Source: Owenia fusiformis
Lineage: Eukaryota; Annelida; Polychaeta; Sabellida; Oweniidae
DNA: 62,000 nucleotides
Assembly (NCBI GenBank): GCA_903813345.2
Contig: CAIIXF020000012.1
Coordinates: forward strand, 5,703,001-5,765,000
Direction of reading: 5' to 3'
Under the pieces are notes generated by a model that had not been told where the DNA came from, did no database searches, and saw only the letters and a list, made by a program, of their open reading frames with translations. Both the position numbers and the translations under genes were made by a program. Shown in pieces: positions 25,256-34,646 of the stretch. Every line of letters begins with the position of its first letter. Within the stretch, counting starts at the first letter, position 1.

Positions 25256-25972
25256 CTATAGCATGTTGTGGTAGTCATCATTGAAGAATTGGCACACAAT
25301 ACACGCCCACATCCCCTCTTGGTTTGCATGATCCAGTGGGAAATGAGCTAGACAGTTGCGTTCTTCTACAGGCAACTGAGGTAGTAATGATCGAATGTCC
25401 TTGAACATGTTGAAAAGGTCTGTAAACGAGATCTCCAGATGCCATTCTAAGGTCCTGGTCTTTTCAGCCCGATCATTCTCAGTGGCTGTGATCTGCACAA
25501 ATTGTTCCTCAAGGCAGACCCTAAACTCATACCCTAGTCCTAAATGGTAGCACCTATCTGGATCGAATGAAAACGCAGCCAGTGCCTCGCGTGTGTATCC
25601 CCCCTTGGGTGTCTCATGTGTTTCGGTCAAGTATTGTATCAATGAACGGAGTCCCCCCTCCTCGAAAAAACACTGGACGAAATAATCAAATTCCGGGTGT
25701 CTTATAACAGCAAATTCACCTGGTCTAGTTGATGGTATCATAACCATAGAGTTTGAATGTTTCTGTCCCTTATACTCTCTGATGACGACCTTGTCCTCTA
25801 GAAGGTAGATAAACATAGTTTCCACTTTCATCATTTTTGGTAGATCGACTTCTAGCGGTTGTACAATAGAGCCAGTGGGTTTGTGAAAATCAGCCATTGA
25901 TAGGTGGAATGTAACATACGTGGCATACATCGCCGCCGCAGCGTCATCATCATCAGCGAATTTTAAATTCAT
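25256..25972 (-). CDS. Orphan Polinton protein, 238 aa
   Basis: This is a single open frame of 238 codons starting at an ATG (25972), pointing into the left terminal repeat and ending about 70 bp from it. I recognise no family. The N-terminus has an acidic run (DDDD) followed by alanines. The rest is mixed alpha/beta in character with many aromatic residues. A cysteine pair lies near the C-terminus (CIVC). There is no signal peptide or membrane segment. Codon use and GC content are like the other element genes and unlike the flanking host DNA, so it is likely a real accessory gene. Its promoter would be the repeat-rich region 25985-26862, shared with the divergent PC4-like gene. Function is unknown. 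Confidence 0.75.
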   Translation of the reverse strand: MNLKFADDDDAAAAMYATYVTFHLSMADFHKPTGSIVQPLEVDLPKMMKVETMFIYLLEDKVVIREYKGQKHSNSMVMIPSTRPGEFAVIRHPEFDYFVQCFFEEGGLRSLIQYLTETHETPKGGYTREALAAFSFDPDRCYHLGLGYEFRVCLEEQFVQITATENDRAEKTRTLEWHLEISFTDLFNMFKDIRSLLPQLPVEERNCLAHFPLDHANQEGMWACIVCQFFNDDYHNML

Positions 25973-25984
25973 GGTGTCTCTGTC

Positions 25985-26862
25985 TAATACAATCCACCAC
26001 TAGTACCACAATAGCTATTACACTTGCAAATGTTCGTGTTTTTTTTTCAGGTATATCAAATCCCTCTGCTATTTCGACTTACTGGAAAATGCTAGCATCA
26101 AAAGAGCATATTTGCTTAGTAAGAAATAAGAGAGTCCTATGTAGTCGATCAGTCGCAGTTGTCTAACTAATAAGTACATCACTGAATGTGTGGTTCGTTC
26201 TAGTTCAGTCAATCTTATATACCCCAACATATGTTGAGGCATGTCCGTACTTGTTGTTGGCTATCACATACGTCACCCAACATGGCGGTGTAACCACGTG
26301 ACACATCCTATAGATAAAGAGCTTGTTCTGGCATGCCCATACTTGTTGGCTACCGCATACGTCATCAACATGGCGGTTTAACAACGTGACACGTCCTTTA
26401 GCTAAAGAATCTGTTGATGCAAGTCCATGCCTGTTGGTTATTGCATATGGTTGTGTAACCGCGTGACATGTCTTTAATGTCGCTGATGAGACAGGTCCAT
26501 ACTTGTTGACCTACATACGTACGTCATCATCAACATATGTCTTAAGATAAAGAGTTTGTTAATGCAAGTCCATTCTTGTTGGTTGATATAATACGTCATC
26601 AACATGACCAATTTTAAGACAAGGTTACTATTGGCTGTAAAACACTCAATGAGTCACGTGGTATTGTCCATCCTAGTTGTCATTGGTCAAAGAATTGTGT
26701 TGATTAGCTTATAACACGACTTCTTGAGCTACACCGTATCAGTCGAAGCTGTCTAGTCGAGAAACTCTGAATACCTCTTAGCTAAACGTTCTACAACAGC
26801 AGCAGTAGTAGTAGCAGCAAGAAAAGTTGACAAAGAAGTTGGATATCTAAAAAAAGTTAAAC
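25985..26862. promoter_or_regulatory. Divergent promoter region with five degenerate repeats
   Basis: The region lies between the leftward 238-aa gene and the rightward PC4-like gene. From about 26238 to 26610 it contains five diverged copies, about 80-95 bp apart, of a unit with CATACTTGTTGG, then TACGTCA, then AACATGGCGG. CACGTG E-boxes occur at 26295-26300 and 26655-26660. TACGTCA resembles a CRE half-site. The layout suggests a bidirectional enhancer or promoter, which is inferred from motifs only. Confidence 0.55.
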
Positions 26863-27899
26863 ATGTCTACAGACAGTAAAACCAAAGTGACCTGCAGCAG
26901 TGTGGCCGTATTTCAGATCAGTGAAACAGTCCACATTGATGTTAAGAAAGGTGACTACAGCAAACCGTTTCTACTATTACAAGAGAGGAGTTGGAGTAGT
27001 GAGTTTAACACGTACGGCTTTAACAGTGTGCTGCTCACAGTGTGTCAGTGGAACTCCTTAAAAAACAACTTTAAAAACATTCAAGAGTTTGTAACATGTG
27101 TCAAAAGTGGTCAAAAGTCGGAAATGGCTATGGACTTGGGCGAGCGAAAACTGTTAAAAGCCATAGTAAAAGCAACGACTGCTGATGACATTGCTGTACT
27201 ACTAAGACGTGTAAGAAGTACGCCAGACAGTAGCGGCGCAATGTCTGCCTGCGTAACCCTGTCATTGCAAGACTTCGAGAAACTTCAGAACTGGACGTAC
27301 GTGGTGGACAGCTGCATCAAGGACCATTCAGATGTACCCATTATTGATAGTAAGTAAAATCCACTACACTTCTTAAATAGTAGGCCTAGGTTAGAGTTAT
27401 TTCTTAAAACTAAACAGCGTCCATATCTCGATAAAGTATTAACCTTAGGAGGTCTTCTTCAAAAACACTATATCCCTATTAAAGTGTGTACGTGTATGTG
27501 TTTGCAGGTATATCAGACCCTAGTCAATATAAGTCACCAGGTCTCACTAAGTCCAGTGGGCTACCACCTAAACTTAGACCCTTCAAGTTAAAGATGCCAA
27601 AGGCGTATAGTAACAGTGAAACACAAACCACGGCCGATGCCTCAACACAGACGGTGCCCCCCACACCTACTGAGGACCTCAAAGACCCATTTCAAACGAT
27701 GATGCCTACATATTCGGCGTTCAATGGCGATGGCTACGGCGGAGGCATGCCATCCCCAGCAGGTTTCAATGTTGACTTTTCCAGTGTAAACATTAATGAC
27801 TATACACCACTGGCTACACCAGAGGACTTTGCATGTGGAAGTAGTGTGGATGATTATAGACCTTTTGGGTATTATAGCCCAATTTCGCCAACTATGTAA
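26863..27899 (+). CDS. Two-exon PC4/Sub1-like DNA-binding protein (tentative), 292 aa
   Basis: Exons are 26863-27349 and 27508-27899, and the 158-bp intron has GTAAGT and TTTGCAG borders. Residues about 10-80 look like the PC4 (transcriptional coactivator p15) fold: a beta-strand set with FLLLQERSW followed by LLTVCQWNSLKNNF, which resembles the PC4 dimer-helix region. A second, weaker copy ends with ACVTLSLQDFEKLQNWTYVV (about 127-146), so the fold may be duplicated. The C-terminal exon is Pro/Thr/Ser/Gly-rich with SETQTTADASTQTVPPTPTE and a tail full of tyrosines, which suggests an activation or interaction region. PC4-like proteins bind single-stranded DNA, so a replication or transcription role is plausible. 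The family call is inference from pattern. The gene model itself is strong because the phases join exactly. The downstream AATAAA near 28016 fits a 3' end. Confidence 0.6.
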
Positions 27900-28132
27900 C
27901 CGACTACTGATAACTGAGTGACTCTTGGCATAACCTATGTTGAACATATCGAGTTGGTGTAGGAGTTTATAGTAACATAAGCATCTCTGGCATTATATTG
28001 TAAATAGAAATGTGTAATAAATATTAACATACCTATGGTATAGATTATGAAATATAGATATACTGACATTCTGTTTACCCTCCCCTATAAATACCCATGT
28101 CCCCTTAACATTAGATCATTTGACGCACTAGG

Positions 28133-28933
28133 ATGGAGTCGATGATGACAAAAGGTGACACTACATTTATTGTTGAAAGTGGCTTTCGACCATTTAGTTC
28201 ATACATTCTAGCGGGGTCAAGTTACTCTGGAAAAACATATTTTATTTATAAATTTCTAAAAGAAGCCCCTAGTTTGTTTATAGAAAAACCCCCTACATCC
28301 GTGTTATACTGTTATGGTATATACGACGATTTCTATGCTAAAATGGAGTCCGAAATCCCCAACTTTACTCTTCACGAGGGACTCCCCAATGAAAACCTCA
28401 TAAGAAAATATTCTCAAGACAGCGGCCATTTAATGGTGATCATCGATGACCTAGCCCATAGTGCTAGTAAGGACTCATTCACAGAAAGATTGTTCACCTG
28501 TGGCACACATCATGCAGGTAAACAAAATAATATAAAAATATACCTGTACACAAATCGCTTAAGTTAGCATCATCATTATACTCTAGCATTACAGCTGGAC
28601 CTTTTTTTAATGGTGGTATGTGTTTTGCTTTTAGGTCTATCCGTCATGTATGTACTGCAACACATTTTCTATGAAGGACCAAGAAGTAGGGTTATAGCTA
28701 ATAACGCTCAATACATGTGTTTGTTCCGGTCCCCTAGAGCTATGTCAAGTGTAAGGATTTTAGCGACACAACTGGGGCTAGGTGACAAGTTGATACAAGC
28801 CTACAAAGATGCCATGACGTCATCAAAATGGCCATATTTGATTTTAGACTTACATCCACTAGGAAATAGTAAGTTGCGCATGCTCAGTAAAATATTCAAA
28901 GATGAGCAGCCTACTGTAGTATATGAATCGTGA
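28133..28933 (+). CDS. Polinton packaging ATPase (FtsK/HerA, A32-like), 227 aa
   Basis: Exons are 28133-28517 and 28635-28933, with a 117-bp GT-AG intron. The Walker A motif GSSYSGKT is at residues 28-35 and the Walker B motif LMVIIDD at about 100-106. Both lie in exon 1. Exon 2 carries the downstream helicase-like segment, including NAQYMCLFRSPR, typical of A32-like genome packaging ATPases in Polintons, virophages and adenovirus relatives. The protein would pump DNA into capsids. Length is normal for the family (about 200-250 aa). It precedes two small basic-protein genes on the same strand. Without the intron the frame stops shortly after the splice donor, so splicing is required. Confidence 0.92.
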
Positions 28934-28982
28934 CAAACTGGGTCCTACCCCATTCTGATGGTTGCGCTTGGCGAGCAAAGCA

Positions 28983-29303
28983 ATGAGTAATATACTTCAG
29001 AGGAATATCAACTTTGTCAGATACTTGGTTGACTTAAAATCAAAGAGGTCCGTCAAAGGTGTACTACAAACTATCACTAGGGATCAGCTAAAGACCATTA
29101 TTGAAATTGTACACAACCTGCTACAGACTGTCATACCATCATCAACAGCTGAGCGTCAGTCGTTAATAAAACATCGGTCTATGTTTGAAAAACTGGTTAG
29201 CAAGGGTGTATCTTTAACTAGCAAGAAACGGCTCATCCAAAGACGACAAAGTGCCTTACTGAAGTTATTAAGGATTGCCGTACCTCACTTAGATAAAGTA
29301 TGA
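28983..29303 (+). CDS. Small basic Polinton protein, 106 aa
   Basis: The frame is open upstream but the first ATG is at 28983, 49 bp after the ATPase stop. The protein is Lys/Arg/Leu-rich and helical, with RRQSALLKLLRIAVPHL at the C-terminus. Small proteins of this style (helical, with a basic KRxLLQR-like segment and hydrophobic tail) accompany the ATPase in many metazoan Polintons and may be core or membrane-active virion components. I infer this from memory of the family rather than from a clear domain. Its stop codon overlaps the next start as ATGA. Confidence 0.7.
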   Translation: MSNILQRNINFVRYLVDLKSKRSVKGVLQTITRDQLKTIIEIVHNLLQTVIPSSTAERQSLIKHRSMFEKLVSKGVSLTSKKRLIQRRQSALLKLLRIAVPHLDKV

Positions 29304-29809
29304 CGTCCACGTTTAAATATGCCTTAATGCCCTTTTCTAAATATGAGCAAATGAAGGGAAAAATAGACTCTATGATGACTATGAATGTATCAAAGAAAGA
29401 CAAGGTTGAACCTACGTCCCTGTCCGAGCACAACAGCAGCAGCAGTAGCATTCAAGTTGATTCAGAGGTACTCAACAATACTGGGGATAGTAGCCATAAA
29501 GATAAAACTATGGTAGTTTCAAGCCCTGAGCCCGTCAGTGTGAATAAAAACACATCAAAGGATGTGCCTAATACTAGTGCTATAACAATGAAGACCAACA
29601 AGGATAGAAAACGTATTCATAAACTAAGGACATTAAATCACCTAAACAGCACTAGCACCTATCCACTAAGAAAGGATGGACCAAGTAAGAAGGGGTCTAT
29701 GATAGGAAAAGTGTCAAAAAATCCTAGTAAAAAGGGGCTAACAATTGATAGACGTTCCAAGAGAAAAAACACAGCAGATTTTGATAAATCTAGCTGGTTA
29801 TCCTTCTGA
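29300..29809 (+). CDS. Basic, Ser/Lys-rich Polinton protein, 169 aa
   Basis: The start ATG (29300) overlaps the TGA stop of the preceding gene as ATGA. The N-terminal 20 residues (FKYALMPFSKYEQMK) form a short conserved-looking block. The remainder is low complexity, Ser/Thr/Lys-rich, and strongly basic toward the C-terminus (KNPSKKGLTIDRRSKRKN), which suggests nucleic-acid binding such as a core protein. No structured domain is recognised. It is last in the rightward block. A-rich AATAAA-containing sequence follows at about 29862-29890. Confidence 0.65.
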   Translation: MTSTFKYALMPFSKYEQMKGKIDSMMTMNVSKKDKVEPTSLSEHNSSSSSIQVDSEVLNNTGDSSHKDKTMVVSSPEPVSVNKNTSKDVPNTSAITMKTNKDRKRIHKLRTLNHLNSTSTYPLRKDGPSKKGSMIGKVSKNPSKKGLTIDRRSKRKNTADFDKSSWLSF

Positions 29810-30054
29810 CTATGATAGGGATATTTGTGTTAGCAGTGTTTAGATGTATTTTAACCATGTAAAAAAAATAAAAAATAAAATAAAAATAAATAGGCTGTAG
29901 TTTTGACTAAGTACTATATATATAATATATATTTATTCTGTTCTTTCTATTTACAACAACATTTGAAAGTATTAAGCTCTAACTATAAACCACACAACTC
30001 TCTATTTATAACACGTAAATAAATACAAATGTTATTCATTATAAACAACTCTCT
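29810..30054. terminator. Convergent 3' region between two gene blocks
   Basis: The rightward block (ATPase and basic proteins) and the leftward block (protease, capsid, integrase, polymerase) end here tail to tail. Plus-strand AATAAA signals lie in the A-rich run at about 29862-29890. Minus-strand AATAAA (TTTATT on this strand) lies at about 29933-29938. Confidence 0.55.
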
Positions 30055-30528
30055 CTATATTACATGTAATGTCCTTGTAAATTGTCTTATCAAAATGTCA
30101 TTGTCCATTTTCCTAACACTGTCAAATCCGGCAAGTATTTCACTCATCGTATGACCAAGACATCTCTGGATGCTTATGTACACCACATAGTCCCCACATG
30201 TATCAGACTCAATAGCCTGTATGCTGCAGCTATACACTGTCAGTGTATAGTCTGTATTATTACGACTGATAAACTCTGCAAAGGCATCACCATAGTCACT
30301 AGCACTACGTCCCAGAGAGCAGAAAAATTCCAAAGTACTTGTCCTGTGGTCAAAAAACATCAATACCCAGTGACCCATTTTAACATTGCTATTAGATGTA
30401 TTAACAATGAAAATGTCCTGATTGGGTAGTCTGTAGTAGGGCAGTAAGTCTTTTGCATACACACCACCAAATCGACCCTTTGTACACGGCTGCGCTTGTA
30501 GCAGTCTGCGTATTGTATTTGAATCCAT
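30055..30528 (-). CDS. Adenain-like cysteine protease (PRO), 157 aa
   Basis: This is the Polinton maturation protease of the Ulp1/adenain clan, which would cleave capsid precursors inside the virion. The N-terminal FGGVYAKDLLP block, the catalytic HW pair in GHWVLMFFD (His53), Gln104 and the nucleophile in SDTCGDY (Cys111) are all visible. The position that usually carries the third catalytic residue, in a YFDSLG-like loop, reads EFFCSLG, so Cys70 replaces the usual acidic residue. Glu67 or Asp60 may substitute. Length is typical of Polinton PRO. The ATG is 31 bp after the capsid stop. There is no intron. Confidence 0.88.
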   Translation of the reverse strand: MDSNTIRRLLQAQPCTKGRFGGVYAKDLLPYYRLPNQDIFIVNTSNSNVKMGHWVLMFFDHRTSTLEFFCSLGRSASDYGDAFAEFISRNNTDYTLTVYSCSIQAIESDTCGDYVVYISIQRCLGHTMSEILAGFDSVRKMDNDILIRQFTRTLHVI

Positions 30529-30559
30529 TGTCTAAATGGCAGGTAGAACAATCAAACAG

Positions 30560-32191
30560 CTAGACCAGACAGTTTCTAGCGTAGTCAATCTGAAAACTCT
30601 TCATAAATGTTCCCATGACAAGCACTGTCACTGGTTTATCCAAGGGACTTTCAAACCCCAACTCTAAACGAAGATTCCCCGTTCTCTGTAGGGCGATGGT
30701 ATCCTCTGACCCAGGTTCGCCGATATACTGCAACGAAAACTTGAACAAACTCGTGCCCTCGGCAAAATCAAGCCTAGAAATATCATTAGACTCGAAATCG
30801 TCCAAAGATGCATATAAGTTCATGTGTTCACGAACATACTGCTGTCCTTTACTTTTGTCAAAAACGGGTCTGTATGCCTCCTCTGGTTGTGATATACCGT
30901 CTGTCAGACAATTGAGGTAGCTGGAAAAATAGTGTAACATTGTTGACAAGCCCCCCTTCTTAATTTTATTGTAAAAATAAAATATTTTTCTTGAAAATGT
31001 GCTCACTTTTAAAAACAAACCCAAACATGATTTTAAAAAACTGGCTACTTTTCTTGAAAATGTCTTCACTTTTAAAAACAAACTTAGCGTGAATTCAAAA
31101 ATGTGGGACTTTTCTTGAAAATGTTATGAAAATAAAAACTTTCTCTTAAAATGCGCACACAAATAAGGACACGATTTAAAATGTTTGTACTAAAATAAAA
31201 ACATTTCTTACTTTACTTTGAACGACTCAAATCGGAATGGATTGTATTTGTATCGTCCAACAAAGCCGTCTGCCTTCACAAAGCACACAATGAGTGTCTG
31301 TGGAATGTACGAATTGAACACATTGTCCAACACGATATTACTCAATCCAACATTAACGTTAAACGTTCGCAACTCGTGACTGTCGTAGAAGTACAGGGCG
31401 TTCTTGGTCTTCAGCATGCTATCGTGAGCCATAAGAACACCAGGGCTGACGTCTAACATGGCTATACGCAAATAAATGTCCTCGAGGGACAACTTGTATT
31501 TCATATCAGAATTGGTCATTAATCTAAACGCGTCACTTGCCGGTGTTAATCGGATCTTGAGTTCCAAATTGGGTAGTAAATATCGGGTCGTTTCGAACAC
31601 ATCTTCAAGCAATGAAGCCTCGAGGTCGACTATTTTAGAGCCCTTGAAAAGTTCTGCTCTTTGAAAGAGTCCATAATTTGATATTTTTGGCTTCAGGCTG
31701 GCATCGTCCCTTTCATCATCCATACCTGTATCCTTGTAATACAAAGCACCCTGCAGTCTAGTATCCTTAACGTTTTTGTTGTACCTCAAAAGAGTTTTCA
31801 AAATACTTTTGTAAGGATAGGTGTAGTTCGAGTTATTTGTCAGGGATTTCTGTTGAATCTGCACGTCACAATTGGCAAACTGTGTATGCAAAAGTAGATT
31901 GATTGGACCCACACTATCCACAGAGCCATCATTTTCGTCTACCTCCAAAGCACTACCGTCGTCTTTTACAATCTTCACCTTACAGTGTAATTTACATTTT
32001 GTCAAATCAATATATCTAGCCGAATTGTTGACAATCTGAAAGTCTATTGGGTGCGTCTGAACAATGGGGTTCAGCGGTCTAAAATTAACGTAATTCAAAC
32101 CTAGTACACTTGTATTGGTACCGGGTGGACTGAATAGAAGGAGATTTGTATTAACTAGATCTTGGCTGCCGCTCACTTTAAACGATGTCAT
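30560..32191 (-). CDS. Major capsid protein, double jelly-roll, 446 aa in two exons
   Basis: Exons on the minus strand are 31212-32191 and 30560-30920. The 291-bp intron has GTAAGA and TTTTTCCAG borders and the phases join in frame. The N-terminal half contains the first jelly-roll (FRPLNPIVQTHPIDFQIVN) and the LLPNLELKIRLTPASDAFRL strand typical of Polinton capsid proteins. Exon 2 contains GNLRLELGF, then TVLVMGTFMKSFQIDYARN, the standard C-terminal strand pair. The protein should form pseudo-hexameric capsomers. It lies between the 128-aa basic protein gene (37 bp upstream) and the protease (31 bp downstream). The intron holds two 36-bp-class direct repeats based on TTTTCTTGAAAATGT. Confidence 0.9.
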
Positions 32192-32228
32192 GTCTGTGTT
32201 CGGGAATCAAATTATCCCTAACTTTTCT

Positions 32229-32615
32229 TTATGAGCTCTTTTTCTGTTTCTTTCGCTTTGAAGGTGCCCCTGATTGAGCGCCGATGTTGTTAAATGCAGG
32301 AATACTAGACTTTTTTACAACCGCCTTCTTTGAAGCCTTGTGAACAAGTGCTGGTTTTTTATCCCTACTCTTCCTTTTATAGCCACCTCTGCCGACATAA
32401 GGATCCTTATCTTTTTGATGTTTAATCTCAGAACTAGCCCTGTCCACAGTGGCCTGAACTGGTGAACTTATGTTTATGGGTACACCTGTAGCTATGGGGT
32501 CCTTCCTGATAATATATTTGACTTTATTACGACCCCTCCCCACCTGATAAGGTGACGCAGTTTTAAAAAATGAAACCCACTTATCACTTTCATCAATCAA
32601 TGGTACTAAATTCAT
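32229..32615 (-). CDS. Basic Polinton structural protein, 128 aa
   Basis: The open frame begins at an ATG 16 bp after the minor-capsid stop and ends 37 bp before the capsid start. An N-terminal segment with VPLIDESDKWVSFFKTAS is followed by a long Lys/Arg/Ser-rich tail (KSRDKKPALVHKASKKAVVK and a final KRKKQKKSS). A small basic protein between the two capsid genes is common in Polintons and is often compared with adenovirus core proteins. I infer a virion DNA-binding or cementing role. No defined domain is visible. Confidence 0.7.
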   Translation of the reverse strand: MNLVPLIDESDKWVSFFKTASPYQVGRGRNKVKYIIRKDPIATGVPINISSPVQATVDRASSEIKHQKDKDPYVGRGGYKRKSRDKKPALVHKASKKAVVKKSSIPAFNNIGAQSGAPSKRKKQKKSS

Positions 32616-32631
32616 GATTCTATCTTGTTAA

Positions 32632-33036
32632 TCAACTCAATCTCCGTCGCAGCTGTAGTGTACAGTATGAGGTACCGTTCGCTAATGACAGTTCACTACC
32701 GTCACTCTTCTTTATATAGATGTTAATGGTCTCTACATCCCTGGGCAGTGTAGGTATGTAGAAAACAGGTGTGAATGTGCACTTATGAACCGCTGAGGGT
32801 AATCTTCTTAGAATAGGACCTTTATACCCACTATAGAGGGAGTTGTCAATTATGTCGCAGAAAAGATCCAAGCCTAAAGTGTTATCCAATGAGCTATCCA
32901 AATTAACCTCACACAGTCCAAGCTCGTAGTAGCCGTTTGATAGTTCTATAGTGTTAGGTAGCCGTATGGTAAAATTTGAGCTTGTGTTTGAAGTAAAGAA
33001 TGTTTTGCTGTCCCTATCGCTTAAATACAGATACAT
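32632..33036 (-). CDS. Minor capsid (penton-like, single jelly-roll) protein, 134 aa
   Basis: The N-terminus, with SSNFTIRLPNTIELSNGYYE then LGLCEVNL, matches the start of Polinton minor capsid proteins, which form the vertex pentons. The end has TINIYIKKSDGSELSLANG and a basic terminus LQLRRRLS, also typical. At 134 aa it is shorter than many family members, which can exceed 200 aa, so a loop may be reduced. The gene follows the integrase by 55 bp and precedes the basic protein by 16 bp on the same strand. Confidence 0.8.
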   Translation of the reverse strand: MYLYLSDRDSKTFFTSNTSSNFTIRLPNTIELSNGYYELGLCEVNLDSSLDNTLGLDLFCDIIDNSLYSGYKGPILRRLPSAVHKCTFTPVFYIPTLPRDVETINIYIKKSDGSELSLANGTSYCTLQLRRRLS

Positions 33037-33091
33037 GCTTTCAGATCAAGCTCTAGTATTTCACTAGTCAAATAGTCTTTTACACGCGTGT

Positions 33092-34332
33092 TTATACATT
33101 TTGAATGTCTGAAACCTTAACCCAAGATCTGAACTTTTTGGGGTAGTATTTCCAGTGAACAAGTGCCTCCCTCTTTCGGCCTTTCCCACGATACCTTATG
33201 ATTTCCTGGATTTCATAGGGTTTGTCCGGATCAAAATGAGCCAACTGTAGCTCGGATACATAAAACCAGGAGTTGACAGATTCCCCTAAAAGATCGGCTA
33301 CCTGATACACCTGAATATTTTGGCGCAAAGCTCGTTTCTCTATGACAAATAGCTCCTCAGACCACTGTTTTAAACCTTGTTTGTTGAATTTGCGTGGTAC
33401 TTGGGACAGCCTGACATGTGACCCCACTTTGTATGTGTAACGCCTGCGTTTCTTTTTAACACCCTTTTCAATCTTAATGTTTTTTCCTTCAGTCTTCTTT
33501 TTATCTGGTTGTTTTAAAAACTGTCTTTCATAAAATATGTGTTCGTTTTCATAGTTGATGTCCTTTGGGGCATACCCCATTATACTGCGATTTGGTGATG
33601 CGTTGATCCCTTTTACAATATCTTGAAGGTCATCAATGTATCGATCAGTGTTTTTGTAGGTCAAAAATCGGGCAATACGACCTCTAAGCCCACGTATAGC
33701 TCTTTCGCTAATCGCTGATTTCGTTTCGGAATTTTGAGCTGTCATGTATTGTATACCCTCAGACTTTAAAAAGGTTTGAAACGACCCTTTAAATTCGCTA
33801 CCTAAAAATCATTAGTATGGTTATATTATCATTTTCACCTTACAGTCACACGTTATTTAGAACATTTATTGTTGAAAACAAGCGTCATTTAGTTACCTTG
33901 ATCAGTGAAAATTCTCGTAGGAACCCGCCCTGGATTATTGGCTAAAATGGTCTTGAATGCTTGAACAGCAGTCGATGATTTTGTATTTGCCATGGGCTGT
34001 ACCATTGTATACTTTGACAGGCAGTCGATGCATAATAGTATATAGGGTAGTTTATCATTGGATTCAGCTATGTTTTTAAAGAAGGCCGTATCCATCTGCC
34101 ATTCGTCATCGAGGCCGTAGACGATATAACGTCGCCTTTTAAACCGTCTCCTGGCAATTCTATTAAGAGTATAGGCATCTTCTTTAGCCAGGAACCGTTT
34201 TATTTGGCCAAGACTTATATTGTATTTTTTCTCTTTCTGCACAGCCTGATAAAGGGCCTTTGGACTCCCCAATGACCCTTCTGCTTTAGGGTTATAGTAG
34301 AGAGTTTTTAAGTACCTTTCTTTAGAACTCAT
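33092..34332 (-). CDS. Retrovirus-type integrase with chromodomain (INT), 381 aa
   Basis: Exons on the minus strand are 33897-34332 and 33092-33801. The 95-bp intron has GTAACT and GATTTTTAG borders and falls just after the second catalytic Asp. The first Asp lies in DDEWQMDTAF, the second in RIFTDQG, and the Glu in AISERAIRGL, spaced about 33 residues after the second Asp. A basic linker follows, with KGVKKKRRRYTYKVGSHVRL. A C-terminal chromodomain (YEIQEIIRY to VHWKYYPKKFRSW) may guide insertion to marked chromatin. I chose the ATG at 34332 because MSSKERYLKTLYYNP matches the usual start. The frame extends open to 34482 without an ATG at its head. The enzyme joins the AGT ends to target DNA and makes the 6-bp duplication. 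Confidence 0.92.
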
Positions 34333-34646
34333 GACGAGCAACTGTTTTCTTTTATGACCAACACGGTTATATAAAGGGCTAATATTAGTGGCTGAGTAAA
34401 CACTTATCTCTTGAGCAACTGCATAACATAAGGAGCATGCTTTTTTCATAGTGAATTTGGGTAGGAAATAAAACATACACACACATATAACTAGCTGGTC
34501 TTCTTTTCATTTAAATTTTATTTATAAAGAGTAATAGCTAAACATATATACAACATATTTACAAACAATACTCTACATGTTTCGTACAATCTTAGTTTAC
34601 AATACACGTTTCATTTACACGGTGACCAGCGTGTAAGACTGGTGAC

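Noticed and set aside
30082-30429. 115-codon plus-strand frame
   Set aside because: It is the antisense shadow of the protease gene, which has family motifs on the minus strand.
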